Assembly: GCF_001544755.2 (NCBI RefSeq) | Contig: NZ_FCOF02000005.1 | Coordinates: forward strand, 62,001-126,000 | Direction: 5' to 3' | DNA: 64,000 bases | Source: Caballeronia catudaia | Lineage (GTDB): Bacteria > Pseudomonadota > Gammaproteobacteria > Burkholderiales > Burkholderiaceae | Shown here: one piece after another, positions 23,801 to 32,821 of the stretch | Layout of the letters: the number at the start of each line of letters is the position of its first letter | How positions within the stretch are numbered: position 1 is the first letter of the stretch | Translations under genes and position numbers: made by a program | The notes under the pieces: generated by a model | Told to the model about the DNA's origin: nothing | Seen by the model: only the letters and a program-made list of their open reading frames with translations | The model's database searches: none

Positions 23801-25671
23801 TCGGCAATGGCATGCTGCTGTCGCGTCACATCAAGTTGATCGCGGCGTTCGATCATCGGCATGTGTTTCTCGATCCGACGCCCGATACGGCGGCGAGCTT
23901 CGAGGAACGCGCGCGCCTCTTCGCGCTGCCGCGCTCCAGTTGGGCCGATTACGACGCCTCGCTGATCTCGACGGGCGGCGGCGTGTATCCGCGCACCGCG
24001 AAGTCCATCCCGATCTCGCCGCAAGTGCAGGCGGCGCTCGGCATCAGCGCTTCGGTGCTCGCGCCGAACGAGCTGATCCGCGCGATTCTGCTCGCCGAAG
24101 CGGATCTGCTCTACAACGGCGGCGTGGGCACGTATGTGAAGTCGAGCGCGGAGACGCATCTGCAGGTCGGCGACCGCACCAACGACGCCGTGCGCGTGAA
24201 CGGCGCGGAGCTGCGCGTGAAAGTGGTCGCGGAAGGCGGCAATCTCGGCCTGACGCAACTCGGGCGCATCGAGTTCGCGCAGCATGGCGGGCGCATCAAC
24301 ACGGATGCGATCGACAATTCCGCGGGCGTCGATTGCTCGGATCACGAAGTCAATATCAAGATTCTGCTCGGTCTCGTCGTCGCGGATGGCGAGATGACCG
24401 AGAAGCAGCGCAACGCGTTGCTCGCCGAGATGACCGATGAAGTCGGCCTGCTCGTGCTGAAGGACAACTACGCGCAGACGCAGGCGCTGTCGATCGCGAA
24501 GCGTCACGAGGCCGAAACGCTCGATGCCGAAGCGCGCATGATGCGTTACCTCGAACGCGCGGGGCGTCTGAAGCGCCGCATCGAATTCCTGCCGAACGAC
24601 GATGACATCGCCGAGCGCGCGGCGGCGAAGTCGGGCCTCACGTCGCCGGAGCGCGCGGTGCTGCTCGCATACGGCAAGATGTGGCTGTACGACGAACTGC
24701 TCGACTCGGACGTGCCGGAGGATGCGCTCGTCGCCGACATGCTGCCCGATTATTTCCCGAAGCCCTTGCAGCAACGCTACAGCGAGACGATGCAGCGCCA
24801 TCCGTTGAAGCGCGAAATCCTCGCGACGCATCTGACGAATGCGCTCGTGAATCGCGTGGGCTGTACGTTCGTGCATCGTCTGATGGAAGAGACCGATGCG
24901 CGCCCGAGCGATATCGTGCGCGCGGCGCTGATGTCGCGCGATGTCTTCGATCTCGACGATCTCTGGCGCAGCATCGACGGGCTCGACAATATCGTCGCGG
25001 ACGAAGTGCAGGCGCGCATGTTCGTCGAGGTCGTGCGTCTGCTCGACGATACGTCGCTGTGGTTCCTGCGCCATCTGAAGCACAACGGCAGCGGCACGGC
25101 CGAGGCGCGGGGTCTGCTTGCGCGTTGCCGCGAGGCGGCGCAACGGCTCGCGCCGCAATTGCCGGCGTTGCTGCCCGCGACGCAGCTCGACGCGTGGTAT
25201 GCGCGCCGGCGCGAACTGGAGGATGCGGGCGTCGAGAGCAGTCTCGCGGCGCGTGTGGCGAGCGGCGAAATCGCGACGGCGGTGCTCGACAGCGCGGAAG
25301 TGGCGGCGTGCTCGGAACGCAGCCTGGAGCTCGTCGCGAGCGTGTACTTCGGCATTGGCACGTTGCTCGACTATCGCGGCATCGCCGAACGCGCGATGGC
25401 GCTGCCGATCTCGACGCACTGGGATCTGCTCGCGCGCGCGGCGGCGCTGGAGGAACTGGCGCGGCTGAAGCGCGCGCTTACGGTGAGCGCGCTCGAACAG
25501 TCGCGCGGCATTGATTCGGCGGACGTGATCGTCGAAAGCTGGCGTGCGAAGCGGGAGGCGGCGCTCGACCGGTACACGCGCCTGCTCGCCGAGTTGCGCG
25601 CGAGCGGCGGGGCGAGCTTGTCGATGCTGCTGGTCGTCGTGCGGGAAATGGCGGTGCTGGAGCGGGCCTGA
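20806..25671 (+). CDS. NAD-specific glutamate dehydrogenase, 180-kDa large class
   Basis: A 1621-residue enzyme of the L-GDH (GDH-4, 180 kDa) class known from Pseudomonas, Caulobacter and Burkholderia, which deaminates glutamate to 2-oxoglutarate and ammonia with NAD. The start [12 protein letters not shown] has GGAGGAC 6 bases upstream. The long N-terminal third has ACT-like regulatory folds (for example [22 protein letters not shown] near residue 90). The catalytic core is in the middle: [38 protein letters not shown]-like text near 825-865, [16 protein letters not shown] and [18 protein letters not shown]. The Rossmann part has [17 protein letters not shown]. A helical C-terminal region of about 400 residues follows. 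A strong terminator follows, so it is a single-gene unit. Confidence 0.95.
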   Translation: [1621 protein letters not shown]

Positions 25672-26067
25672 CGCGAACTGACCGAATCAAACCCGAAACG
25701 CGCCGATCCTCGGCGCGTTTTTTTATGCCGTGATTTCCTTAAATCGAGGACATTAAATCAGGAATACAGATGAGCGAATGAAGCACTCAATTCGATAAGA
25801 CCGCAATCGGAAACTTTGTCCGATACATGCTAGGTCGCGTGCACGATTTGACTGCCCAGCCCCTTTACATCGCGTAACCCGAAGCATTAAATCACTGAGC
25901 GGACCGGAGCGTCCGCTCGTCGCAATTCTTCCCTGTCATCGCGGTCCCCTGTGTGCATCCGATCAAACCGCCACGCGTGATCCGACGACGGGCTCCTTGC
26001 GCTTTCGCCGTACCATCTGGCAGGGTCGGGCACGTCGCAGCGCTTCATTCAGCAGCGAGGTCTCACA
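25672..26067. other. Intergenic region after the glutamate dehydrogenase gene
   Basis: 396 bases. The first 55 hold the terminator described separately. The stretch 25735-25810 is clearly poorer in GC than its surroundings (TTAAATCGAGG, ATTAAATCAGG), which may be where the promoter of the oxidoreductase gene lies. No open frame with good codon use is seen. Confidence 0.5.
25696..25724 (+). terminator. Rho-independent terminator of the glutamate dehydrogenase gene
   Basis: Perfect 11-base arms AAACGCGCCGA and TCGGCGCGTTT, with a 3-base loop, run into seven T in all. It is 25 bases after the stop codon. Confidence 0.93.
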
Positions 26068-27456
26068 ATGAGCAAGATTTCAGGCGAAGCGATCGACACC
26101 CTCAAGGCGTCGGTGAGAGGCAAGGTCATCTCACCGTCGGACACCGACTACGACGAAGCACGCAAGGTCTGGAACGCGACCATCGACCGGCGCCCGGCGC
26201 TCATCGTGCGCTGCGCAGGCGCCGCCGATGTCATCGCCGCGCTCGCTTTCGCGCGCGGCAACGGCATGCTGGTTTCGATTCGCGGCGGCTCCCACAACAT
26301 CGCGGGCAGCGCGGTCAGCGACGACGCATTGATGATCGATCTCTCCGCGATGAAATCCGTGCGCGTCAATCCCGAAGCGAAGCGCGCGTATGTCGAACCC
26401 GGCGCGCTGCTCTCCGATTTCGATCACGAAGCGCAGGCGTTCGGCCTCGCGACGCCGCTCGGCATCAATTCGACCACGGGCGTCGCCGGTCTCACGCTCG
26501 GCGGCGGCTTCGGCTGGATCAGCCGCAAGTTCGGCGTGACCGTCGACAATCTCGTCGCGGCGGAAATCGTCACGGCGGACGGCAAATGGCGGCGTGTGAG
26601 CGCGGAGAACGAACCCGATCTCTTCTGGGCCCTGCGCGGCGGCGGCGGCAATTTCGGCGTCGTCACGCTGTTCGAATATCAGTTGCATGAAGTCGGCCCG
26701 GAAATCTATGGCGGCCTCGTCGTGTTTCCGCTCGAGCAGGCGGACGAAGTGCTGCCGAAGTATCGCGAGTTCGTCGCGCAAAGTCCGGACGAACTGACCG
26801 TGTGGGCCGTGCTGCGCCTCGCGCCGCCGCTGCCGTTCCTGCCCGAAGACGCGCATGGCAAGCCGGTCGTCGTGCTTGCGAGCTGCTATGTCGGGCCGGT
26901 CGAGAATGGCGAGAGGGCGCTCGCGCCGGTGCGCAGCTTCGGCACGCCCTATGGCGAGCATCTCGGGGCGATGCCCTTCGTGGCCTGGCAGAAGGCATTC
27001 GATCCGCTGCTCACGCCCGGCGAGCGCAACTACTGGAAGTCGCATAACTTCGCGAGCCTCAACGACGAAACGTTCGATATCCTGACGAATGCGGTGAAGT
27101 CGCTTCCGTCGACGCAGTGTGAAGTATTCATCGGCGCGATGGGCGGGCAGACGAACCGTGTGCCCGTCGATGCGACCGCGTACGCGAATCGCGATTCCAT
27201 CTACACGATCAACATTCACGGCCGCTGGAGCGATGCCGCCGACGACGAGAAATGCACGAAGTGGGCGCGCGACATGTTCGCCGCGATGACGCCGCACGCA
27301 ATCGGCAGCGTCTACGTGAACTTCATGACGGGTGAGGAAGGCGATCGCGTGAGATCGGCGTATGGCCCGAACTACGAACGGCTCGCCGAAGTGAAGCGGC
27401 GCTACGATCCGGACAACCTGTTCCGCAGCAATCAGAACATCGCGCCCGCGGCGTAG
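26068..27456 (+). CDS. FAD-binding oxidoreductase of the PCMH/BBE family
   Basis: A 462-residue flavoprotein. The N-terminal PCMH FAD domain (about 40-215) has RRPALIVRCAGAADVIAALAFAR, then SIRGGSHNIAGSAV, with H76 the probable covalent FAD attachment point, and GLTLGGGFGWISRKFGVTVDNL. The second usual attachment Cys is not visible. The C-terminal BBE segment ends in VKRRYDPDNLFRSNQNI. The family includes berberine-bridge enzyme, hexose oxidases and 6-hydroxynicotine oxidases; the substrate here is unknown. There is no signal peptide, so it acts in the cytoplasm. It stands alone. Confidence 0.92.
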   Translation: MSKISGEAIDTLKASVRGKVISPSDTDYDEARKVWNATIDRRPALIVRCAGAADVIAALAFARGNGMLVSIRGGSHNIAGSAVSDDALMIDLSAMKSVRVNPEAKRAYVEPGALLSDFDHEAQAFGLATPLGINSTTGVAGLTLGGGFGWISRKFGVTVDNLVAAEIVTADGKWRRVSAENEPDLFWALRGGGGNFGVVTLFEYQLHEVGPEIYGGLVVFPLEQADEVLPKYREFVAQSPDELTVWAVLRLAPPLPFLPEDAHGKPVVVLASCYVGPVENGERALAPVRSFGTPYGEHLGAMPFVAWQKAFDPLLTPGERNYWKSHNFASLNDETFDILTNAVKSLPSTQCEVFIGAMGGQTNRVPVDATAYANRDSIYTINIHGRWSDAADDEKCTKWARDMFAAMTPHAIGSVYVNFMTGEEGDRVRSAYGPNYERLAEVKRRYDPDNLFRSNQNIAPAA

Positions 27457-27463
27457 TGCACGG

Positions 27464-27493
27464 CGCGCCGTTTCTCGAAGGGGGAACGGCGCG
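27464..27493. terminator. Hairpin between convergent genes, possible bidirectional terminator
   Basis: Nine-base arms CGCGCCGTT and AACGGCGCG enclose 12 bases. There is no long T run on either side, so it may act only as an mRNA end-stabilising hairpin. It lies between the ends of the oxidoreductase and host-attachment genes. Confidence 0.45.
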
Positions 27494-27507
27494 TTATCAG
27501 GAATGAT

Positions 27508-27864
27508 TCAGGGCCGGTCGAGATGACGGCCGATTTCGCGCGTATCCATGTTCGACACGTCCCTGTCGATTTCCTCGTAGACGAGCTTGCGTGTTTCGCT
27601 GCTGAGATGCTGGCGCAGCACGCCCAGAAACTTTGGCTCGACGGCAAGGCGCAAGCGATCGAAACGTGATTGCGCGCGGCTGCGTTCGAGAAACTCGGCG
27701 ACGGATCGCGCGAATTTCTCGCGATGCTTGTCCGCCGTATCCGCCGCGCGCGGCGCCGGATTCCTGAGGTCTTCCACTTGCCGCAGATCCAGCTTCAATC
27801 CGTGCGTCTCGAAGATGCGCGCGCGGCTGCCGTCGGCGGCAAGAACCCAGGTGATGGCGGTCAT
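27508..27864 (-). CDS. Host attachment family protein
   Basis: A 118-residue protein of the family named after a plant-attachment phenotype in Agrobacterium. Recognisable parts are TWVLAADGSRARIFETHG at the start, DKHREKFARSVAEFLERSRAQSRFDRLRLAVEPKFLGVLRQHLS and the end EIDRDVSNMDTREIGRHL. The fold is RNase H-like or eRF1-domain-1-like in related BaeRF proteins, so a translation-related role is possible. It is cytoplasmic, with no signal peptide. The ribosome site AGGAGGAGC is before the ATG. Confidence 0.88.
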   Translation of the reverse strand: MTAITWVLAADGSRARIFETHGLKLDLRQVEDLRNPAPRAADTADKHREKFARSVAEFLERSRAQSRFDRLRLAVEPKFLGVLRQHLSSETRKLVYEEIDRDVSNMDTREIGRHLDRP

Positions 27865-27987
27865 GGTGCTCCTCCTGTTCGCCAGCCCAAGCGGGCTCCC
27901 GCCATTGTGCGCCCGATTGTCGCGAAGCGGCTCCGTTCGCGCTCGTCACTCGCTATCGCGATGCAGCATGGCGCGCGTCAAAGCGCT

Positions 27988-29484
27988 TCAGGGCAGCATC
28001 GAACCGGTGGCGGCAAAGCGCGTGTGGAACGAAAACGCTTGGTCCAGACGATGCGGCGTGTGGCCGCCGAGCGCTGCTGCATCGCGGTAATAGTCGCGCA
28101 ACAGATCGCGATACAGCGGATGCGCGCAGTTCTGGATCACGCTCATCGCGCGTTCACGCGGCGCGAGGCCTGTGAGATTCGCGAGCCCGCGCTCGGTCAC
28201 GACGATATCGACATCGTGCTCGTTGTGATCGCAATGCGGCACCATCGGCACGATGCTCGAAATGCGGCCGTCCTTTGCGACGGACTTCGTCGCGAACACC
28301 GCGTAGGCTGCATTGCGCGCAAAATCGCCCGAGCCGCCGATGCCGTTCATCATGTGCGTGCCGCCGACATGCGTCGAATTCACGTTGCCGTAGATGTCGG
28401 CTTCGAGCGCCGTATTGATCGCGATGAGACCGAGGCGGCGAATCACCTCGGGATGATTGCTCACTTCCTGCGGCCGCAACACGAGGCGGTCGCGATAGCG
28501 CTCGATCTCGCTGAACACCTTTTCCTGCCGTTGCGCGGACAGCGTGATCGACGCGCCGGATGCGAATGTCGCCTTGCCCGAATCGAGCAGATCGAAGGTC
28601 GAGTCCTGAAGCACTTCGGAATAGATCGTCAGCGCTTCGAACGGCGACGCCGCGAAGCCCGACAGCACCGCGTTCGCAATCGTGCCGATGCCCGCCTGCA
28701 ACGGCGGCAACTGCTTGGGCAAGCGCCCACGCGACACTTCGTGCTGAAAGAACTCGATCAGATGACCGGCGATGAGCGCGGTGTCGTGATCGGCGGGAAG
28801 CACGGTGGAGGCGCTGTCCGGCGTATTCGTGATGACGATCGCGGCGATCTTCTCGATGGGAATTTCGATCGCCGCCGCGCCGATCCTGTCATGCGGCTCG
28901 ACGATCGGAAGCGGGTCGCGCTGTGGCCTGCGCTCGGGAATCCAGATGTCGTGCAAGCCTTCGAGGGCCGCCGGCTGCGCGAGATTGATCTCGACGATCA
29001 CGCGTTCGGCGAGGATCGCGAAACTCGCGGAATTGCCGACCGATGTCGTCGGCACGATGCCGCCCGTTTCCGTGATCGCAGCCGCTTCGATGATCGCGAG
29101 ATCGAGCTTGCCGAGCCGGTTCGCGCGCAGCAGTTCGACCGTCTCGGACAGGTGTTGATCGACGAACATCACGTCGCCGCGGTTGATCGCGCGGCGCAAG
29201 GTCGCATCGACCTGAAACGGCAGGCGGCGTGCGAGCGCGCCCGCTTCGGTGAGAAGGCGATCCGTGTCATGTCCGAGCGATGCGCCCGTCATGAGCGTGA
29301 TGCGCAGCGGTTCGTTCTCCTCCCGTGCGCGGCGCGCGATTTCGAGCGGCACGGCCTTCGCGTCGCCGGCGCGCGTGAAGCCGCTCGCACCGACGATCAT
29401 GCCGTCGCGCACGAGTTGCGCCGCAGCGGCGGCCGAGGTGATTTTTCCGCGCAATGCGGCACAGCGAATACGGTCTTCGTACAT
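27988..29484 (-). CDS. Acetyl-CoA hydrolase / succinyl-CoA:acetate CoA-transferase family protein
   Basis: About 498 residues; the start MYEDRIRC is preferred because TGGAG is 6 bases before it, though ATG and GTG codons two and four codons earlier are possible. The N-terminal domain has DGMIVGASGFTRAGDAKAVP; the second domain has the catalytic glutamate in LTIYSEVLQDS and the glycine loop VGGTHMMNGIGGSGDFARNA that binds CoA. The C-terminal part with DIVVTERGLANLTGLAPRERA is typical of class I CoA-transferases of the AarC/SucCoA type. It would recycle acetate, propionate or succinate CoA thioesters. It stands alone between convergent and same-strand genes of other function. Confidence 0.9.
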   Translation of the reverse strand: MYEDRIRCAALRGKITSAAAAAQLVRDGMIVGASGFTRAGDAKAVPLEIARRAREENEPLRITLMTGASLGHDTDRLLTEAGALARRLPFQVDATLRRAINRGDVMFVDQHLSETVELLRANRLGKLDLAIIEAAAITETGGIVPTTSVGNSASFAILAERVIVEINLAQPAALEGLHDIWIPERRPQRDPLPIVEPHDRIGAAAIEIPIEKIAAIVITNTPDSASTVLPADHDTALIAGHLIEFFQHEVSRGRLPKQLPPLQAGIGTIANAVLSGFAASPFEALTIYSEVLQDSTFDLLDSGKATFASGASITLSAQRQEKVFSEIERYRDRLVLRPQEVSNHPEVIRRLGLIAINTALEADIYGNVNSTHVGGTHMMNGIGGSGDFARNAAYAVFATKSVAKDGRISSIVPMVPHCDHNEHDVDIVVTERGLANLTGLAPRERAMSVIQNCAHPLYRDLLRDYYRDAAALGGHTPHRLDQAFSFHTRFAATGSMLP

Positions 29485-29712
29485 CGACATCTCCACGAAC
29501 TTCCTTCGATCCAGCCGGGCGGGCGATTATAAGTAGCGCGTATCGCCTGATGAGCCGCAAGGTGCGCAACGTTGCGCTTTGTCTATTCCGATGCGTTGTA
29601 TTGCTCGATACGCTGCGACATTTCAGCGCGTCGTCACGACTATAGGTCGCGCATCGGCGCGGATAAATCGCCGCGTCAGGAAGGCACATTTGCAGATCGC
29701 AGAAAGATGCGT

Positions 29713-31713
29713 TCAGCGATGACGCGCATCGAAAGGCGCATCGGGATCGACGAGCGCGGCGCGCACGACATGCAGGTACGCGAGTGCGCGATGAACGTCG
29801 TGACCTTCATCGAGCATGCTTTGCGCGACGATGATCGACGCCACGACCGAAGCGATCGCGCGGCGCAAGGTCTCGCTATCGGGCGCACGAAACAGCACCG
29901 CGATGTCGCGCAGCACGCGCGCAAACGATGTGCTCCACGCGATGCGCAAGGCATCGGGAAGGCGCTGCGCGTTCAACGACCGCGCTTCGTGACGCAGATC
30001 GATCATCGCCTGTCCGACTTCGAGCGTGACGAGCATCCACGACAGCGCGTGACGATGTTCGCGCGAGCGCCGCATGAGCACGCCGCGCAACTGCGACATC
30101 AGATCGTGCGTGCCCGAGTGAAAGCGCTCGCCGAGTCCCGCGAGCTTGCCCTCGCAGGCGAGCGCGGCCATCGCGCGCAGTTGCGCGAGGGTCTTGCCGA
30201 CGAGCCATTGCGTGCGTGGCGGCACGACGACCGCGCACGCGATGGCTGCGGCCAGCATCGCGACGAGAATCGCGAGGCCGTCGTTCAGCAAAAGGCCCGC
30301 ATCGTAGACGATGCGGTTGTCGGGCGCGGCGAGCAGACAGAAGAACACGCAAAAACCGATGCCGTATCCGGCGGAAGCGGGGCGCATCGCGAGGAACGCG
30401 CCCGCTGCGAGCGGTGGCGCGAGCATTGCGCACAGGAGCGCGAAGCCGTCAATTGCCGGGTAGACGTGACACAGAAACAGATAACCCGTGACGATCGCGA
30501 TAGCAGCGCCAATCGTCATGTGCACGATGAACTTCGACGGCCGCGCCGATGCCGACGACAACCCGCACGCGAGCGTCGCGCCGATCACGGCATGCCCGCC
30601 GCTCGGCCACGCGGTGACGATCCAGAACCACGCGGTCGCGGCGATCACGATGCCCGTGCGCACGAACGTCGCCGCGATGACGAAGCGACTGGTCTTCGCT
30701 TCATAACGCGAAGCCTCGCGTTCGTTCGGTGGTTCGCCGTTGGCGATCGATACATAGCGAAGCGTGTCGTCGACGAAGCGATACAGCAGTTCAGCCGATA
30801 TCGTGAAGTCGAGGCGCGCCGCTAACGTCGCCTTGTAATGCCTGAGATGCACATCCAGCGCATCGTGCTCGAAGATGCGTGCGAGTTCTTCGAGCAAGGG
30901 CGCAAGTGCATCGCGTGCGACGGGCAGGCGCTTCATCGACTGATCGAGCGCATGCAGACGCCCGCAGGCATCCATGAACGCGCTGTTCAGTCTTGCGAGC
31001 CCGCGACGCCCGGACCGCATCGCGGCTGACTCGTACGCCGCGAAGCCGCGCGTCGCTTCGAAGCCGACGATCTCATCGACGAAATCGGCGAAACGGCGCT
31101 CACGCTCGATGCGCGAAAGACGCCCGCGCAACACGTCTGCGGCGAACGAGGCGAAACGCGCCTGACGCTTTGCGACCGTCTGCGTAAGCGTCGCGCTGGC
31201 GTGACGCGGGAACACGAGCGCGCTCACGACGCTCGAGCACACGATGCCGAGCATGACCTCCGCACCGCGCGAGAGCGTCGCGATCAGCAGGCCATTGGGA
31301 TCGGTGACGGCTGGAATGCCGATCAACGCAGCCGTGTAGCCGGCGAGCACGAAGCCGTACCAGCGGAACTGTCGATGACGCACCGCGAGCGCGATGCACG
31401 CCGCGACCCATGCCGTGAGCGCGAGCACATAGAGCTCGGTCTGCTGCACGAACACGGCGCCCAGCACGAGCGCGGCCAGCATGCCCAGCGCCGTGCCCGC
31501 GAAACGATAGACGCTCTTCGCGAGCACCATGCCGGCGAACGGCTGCATCAGCACGAAGGTGGTCGTCATCGCGACGCGCGGCTGCGGCAGCTCGAAGCGC
31601 ATCGCAACGCCCATCGCGATGAAGGCGGCGAGGAGCGTCTTCGCGAGATGCAGCCAGACGAGGCCATCGGTGGCGAGCCAGTCCTGAATCGAATCGCGCG
31701 TCGACAAGCGCAC
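29713..31713 (-). CDS. FUSC-family inner-membrane efflux protein (AaeB-like)
   Basis: About 666 residues. Two blocks of hydrophobic helices (about 20-165 and 350-490, including LVLGAVFVQQTELYVLALTAWVAACIAL and IVIAATAWFWIVTAW) flank a soluble helical domain, and a second soluble domain ends the protein. This is the FUSC/AaeB layout, which exports aromatic acids or other small toxic compounds with an HlyD-type partner. No partner gene is adjacent. The start is uncertain: a GTG giving VRLSTRDSIQDW is chosen because the ATG at 31848 would leave only 12 bases to the divergent LysR gene and would cover the inverted repeats there. Confidence 0.85.
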   Translation of the reverse strand: MRLSTRDSIQDWLATDGLVWLHLAKTLLAAFIAMGVAMRFELPQPRVAMTTTFVLMQPFAGMVLAKSVYRFAGTALGMLAALVLGAVFVQQTELYVLALTAWVAACIALAVRHRQFRWYGFVLAGYTAALIGIPAVTDPNGLLIATLSRGAEVMLGIVCSSVVSALVFPRHASATLTQTVAKRQARFASFAADVLRGRLSRIERERRFADFVDEIVGFEATRGFAAYESAAMRSGRRGLARLNSAFMDACGRLHALDQSMKRLPVARDALAPLLEELARIFEHDALDVHLRHYKATLAARLDFTISAELLYRFVDDTLRYVSIANGEPPNEREASRYEAKTSRFVIAATFVRTGIVIAATAWFWIVTAWPSGGHAVIGATLACGLSSASARPSKFIVHMTIGAAIAIVTGYLFLCHVYPAIDGFALLCAMLAPPLAAGAFLAMRPASAGYGIGFCVFFCLLAAPDNRIVYDAGLLLNDGLAILVAMLAAAIACAVVVPPRTQWLVGKTLAQLRAMAALACEGKLAGLGERFHSGTHDLMSQLRGVLMRRSREHRHALSWMLVTLEVGQAMIDLRHEARSLNAQRLPDALRIAWSTSFARVLRDIAVLFRAPDSETLRRAIASVVASIIVAQSMLDEGHDVHRALAYLHVVRAALVDPDAPFDARHR

Positions 31714-31758
31714 TTCCGGTCGTTCATGAAAGCCGCCGATTGTAGGCAAGACGTTTCG

Positions 31759-31780
31759 CCGGATTAATGAGGGAATCCGG
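31759..31780. promoter_or_regulatory. Inverted repeat in the FUSC-LysR intergenic region
   Basis: Perfect 7-base arms CCGGATT (31759-31765) and AATCCGG (31774-31780) with 8 bases between. The ATT...AAT core is LysR-like. It lies 46 bases before the proposed FUSC start and 80 bases before the LysR start. Confidence 0.5.
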
Positions 31781-31794
31781 GAACATTCTTTCCT

Positions 31795-31809
31795 GATTCG
31801 ACAACAATC
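31795..31809. promoter_or_regulatory. LysR-box-like site
   Basis: GATT-N7-AATC (15 bases), containing the ATT-N7-AAT pattern of LysR recognition sites. It is about 32 bases, three helix turns, from the centre of the neighbouring inverted repeat, which is the spacing expected for a regulator tetramer. Confidence 0.5.
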
Positions 31810-31860
31810 GGCCGCCTCGAAAAGCGGACAATAACGCTTTCCAGGCAATATGACGGTTCG

Positions 31861-32820
31861 ATGGATACCCTACAGAACATGCGGGTCTTTACCCGCGTGA
31901 TCGAAGCCGGCAGCTTCACGGCTGCGGCTCAGTCGATGAACTCGACGACTGGCGCGATGTCGCGCGCCGTCTCCGAACTCGAAGCCCATTTGCGCACGCG
32001 CCTAATGAATCGCTCGACGCGGCGTCTCGCGTTGACATCGGCGGGCGAGCGCTATCTGAAGCGCGCGCGGCAGATTCTCGCCGATATCGACGGCGCGGAA
32101 GAAGAAGCGAGCTGTGCGCACGAGCATCCGTCGGGCACGCTGCGCATGTTCAGCTTCGCGAGCGTGGGTCAGCATTACATCCTGCCGGCCATCGCACGAT
32201 ATCGCGCGTCGCATCCCGACGTGAAAGTCGAACTGACGCTGTCGCAACGCATGCCCGATCTCTTCGAAGGCAGCAGCGATGTCGCGGTGGTGTCGGCGAG
32301 CGCGTTGTCGGATTCGGAAGTGATCTCGCACGAGCTCGGCACGACGTTCAGCATTTTGTGCGCGTCGCCGGAATATATCCGTTCGCGAGGCGCGCCCGAT
32401 GTGCCCGCCGATCTCGCGCAGCACGATTGCCTCACTTTGCAGACGCCCGCGTTTCCCGCGCGCGAATGGACGCTCGAAGGCCCCGACGGGCGCGAGACCT
32501 TGCAGATCAGCGGACCGGTGCAGGTGAACATCGCGGAATCGCTCGTCGTGGCGATTCGCGAAGGCATGGGCATCGGCATGTTGCCGCTCTATGCGGCGAT
32601 CGAGGGCTTGCGCAACGGCTCGCTCGTGCGCGTGCTGCCGCGCCATACCTTGCAGCGCACGCATCTCTACGCGCTCTACCCGTCGCGCAAGTTCGTCGAT
32701 GCGAAAACGCGCACGTGGGTGGACTTTCTGCGCGCGCATCTGCCGGACGTGATCGCACGCGATGAAGCCTTGCTTGCCGAAGTGGACGCGAAGCGCGCGA
32801 ACGTGCGGCCCGCCGCGTGA
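31861..32820 (+). CDS. LysR-family transcriptional regulator
   Basis: A 319-residue regulator. The N-terminal winged helix (about 1-60) has MDTLQNMRVFTRVIEAGSF, then SRAVSELEAHLRTRLMNRSTRRLALTSAG; the effector domain (about 90-300) has the usual two-lobed pattern with GTLRMFSFASVGQHYILPAI and NIAESLVVAIREGMGIGMLPLYAA. It is of the CrgA/AaeR subgroup. It is divergent from the FUSC efflux gene, so its likely job is to induce that gene in response to an aromatic compound. Two inverted repeats lie in the shared region. Confidence 0.93.
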   Translation: MDTLQNMRVFTRVIEAGSFTAAAQSMNSTTGAMSRAVSELEAHLRTRLMNRSTRRLALTSAGERYLKRARQILADIDGAEEEASCAHEHPSGTLRMFSFASVGQHYILPAIARYRASHPDVKVELTLSQRMPDLFEGSSDVAVVSASALSDSEVISHELGTTFSILCASPEYIRSRGAPDVPADLAQHDCLTLQTPAFPAREWTLEGPDGRETLQISGPVQVNIAESLVVAIREGMGIGMLPLYAAIEGLRNGSLVRVLPRHTLQRTHLYALYPSRKFVDAKTRTWVDFLRAHLPDVIARDEALLAEVDAKRANVRPAA

Positions 32821-32821
32821 A

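Noticed and set aside
20635..25419. A 1594-codon open frame antisense to the glutamate dehydrogenase gene
   Set aside because: It is the mirror of a strongly biased GC-rich coding frame; its predicted protein is a run of Arg, His, Ala and Asp without domains, and the plus-strand enzyme is unmistakable.
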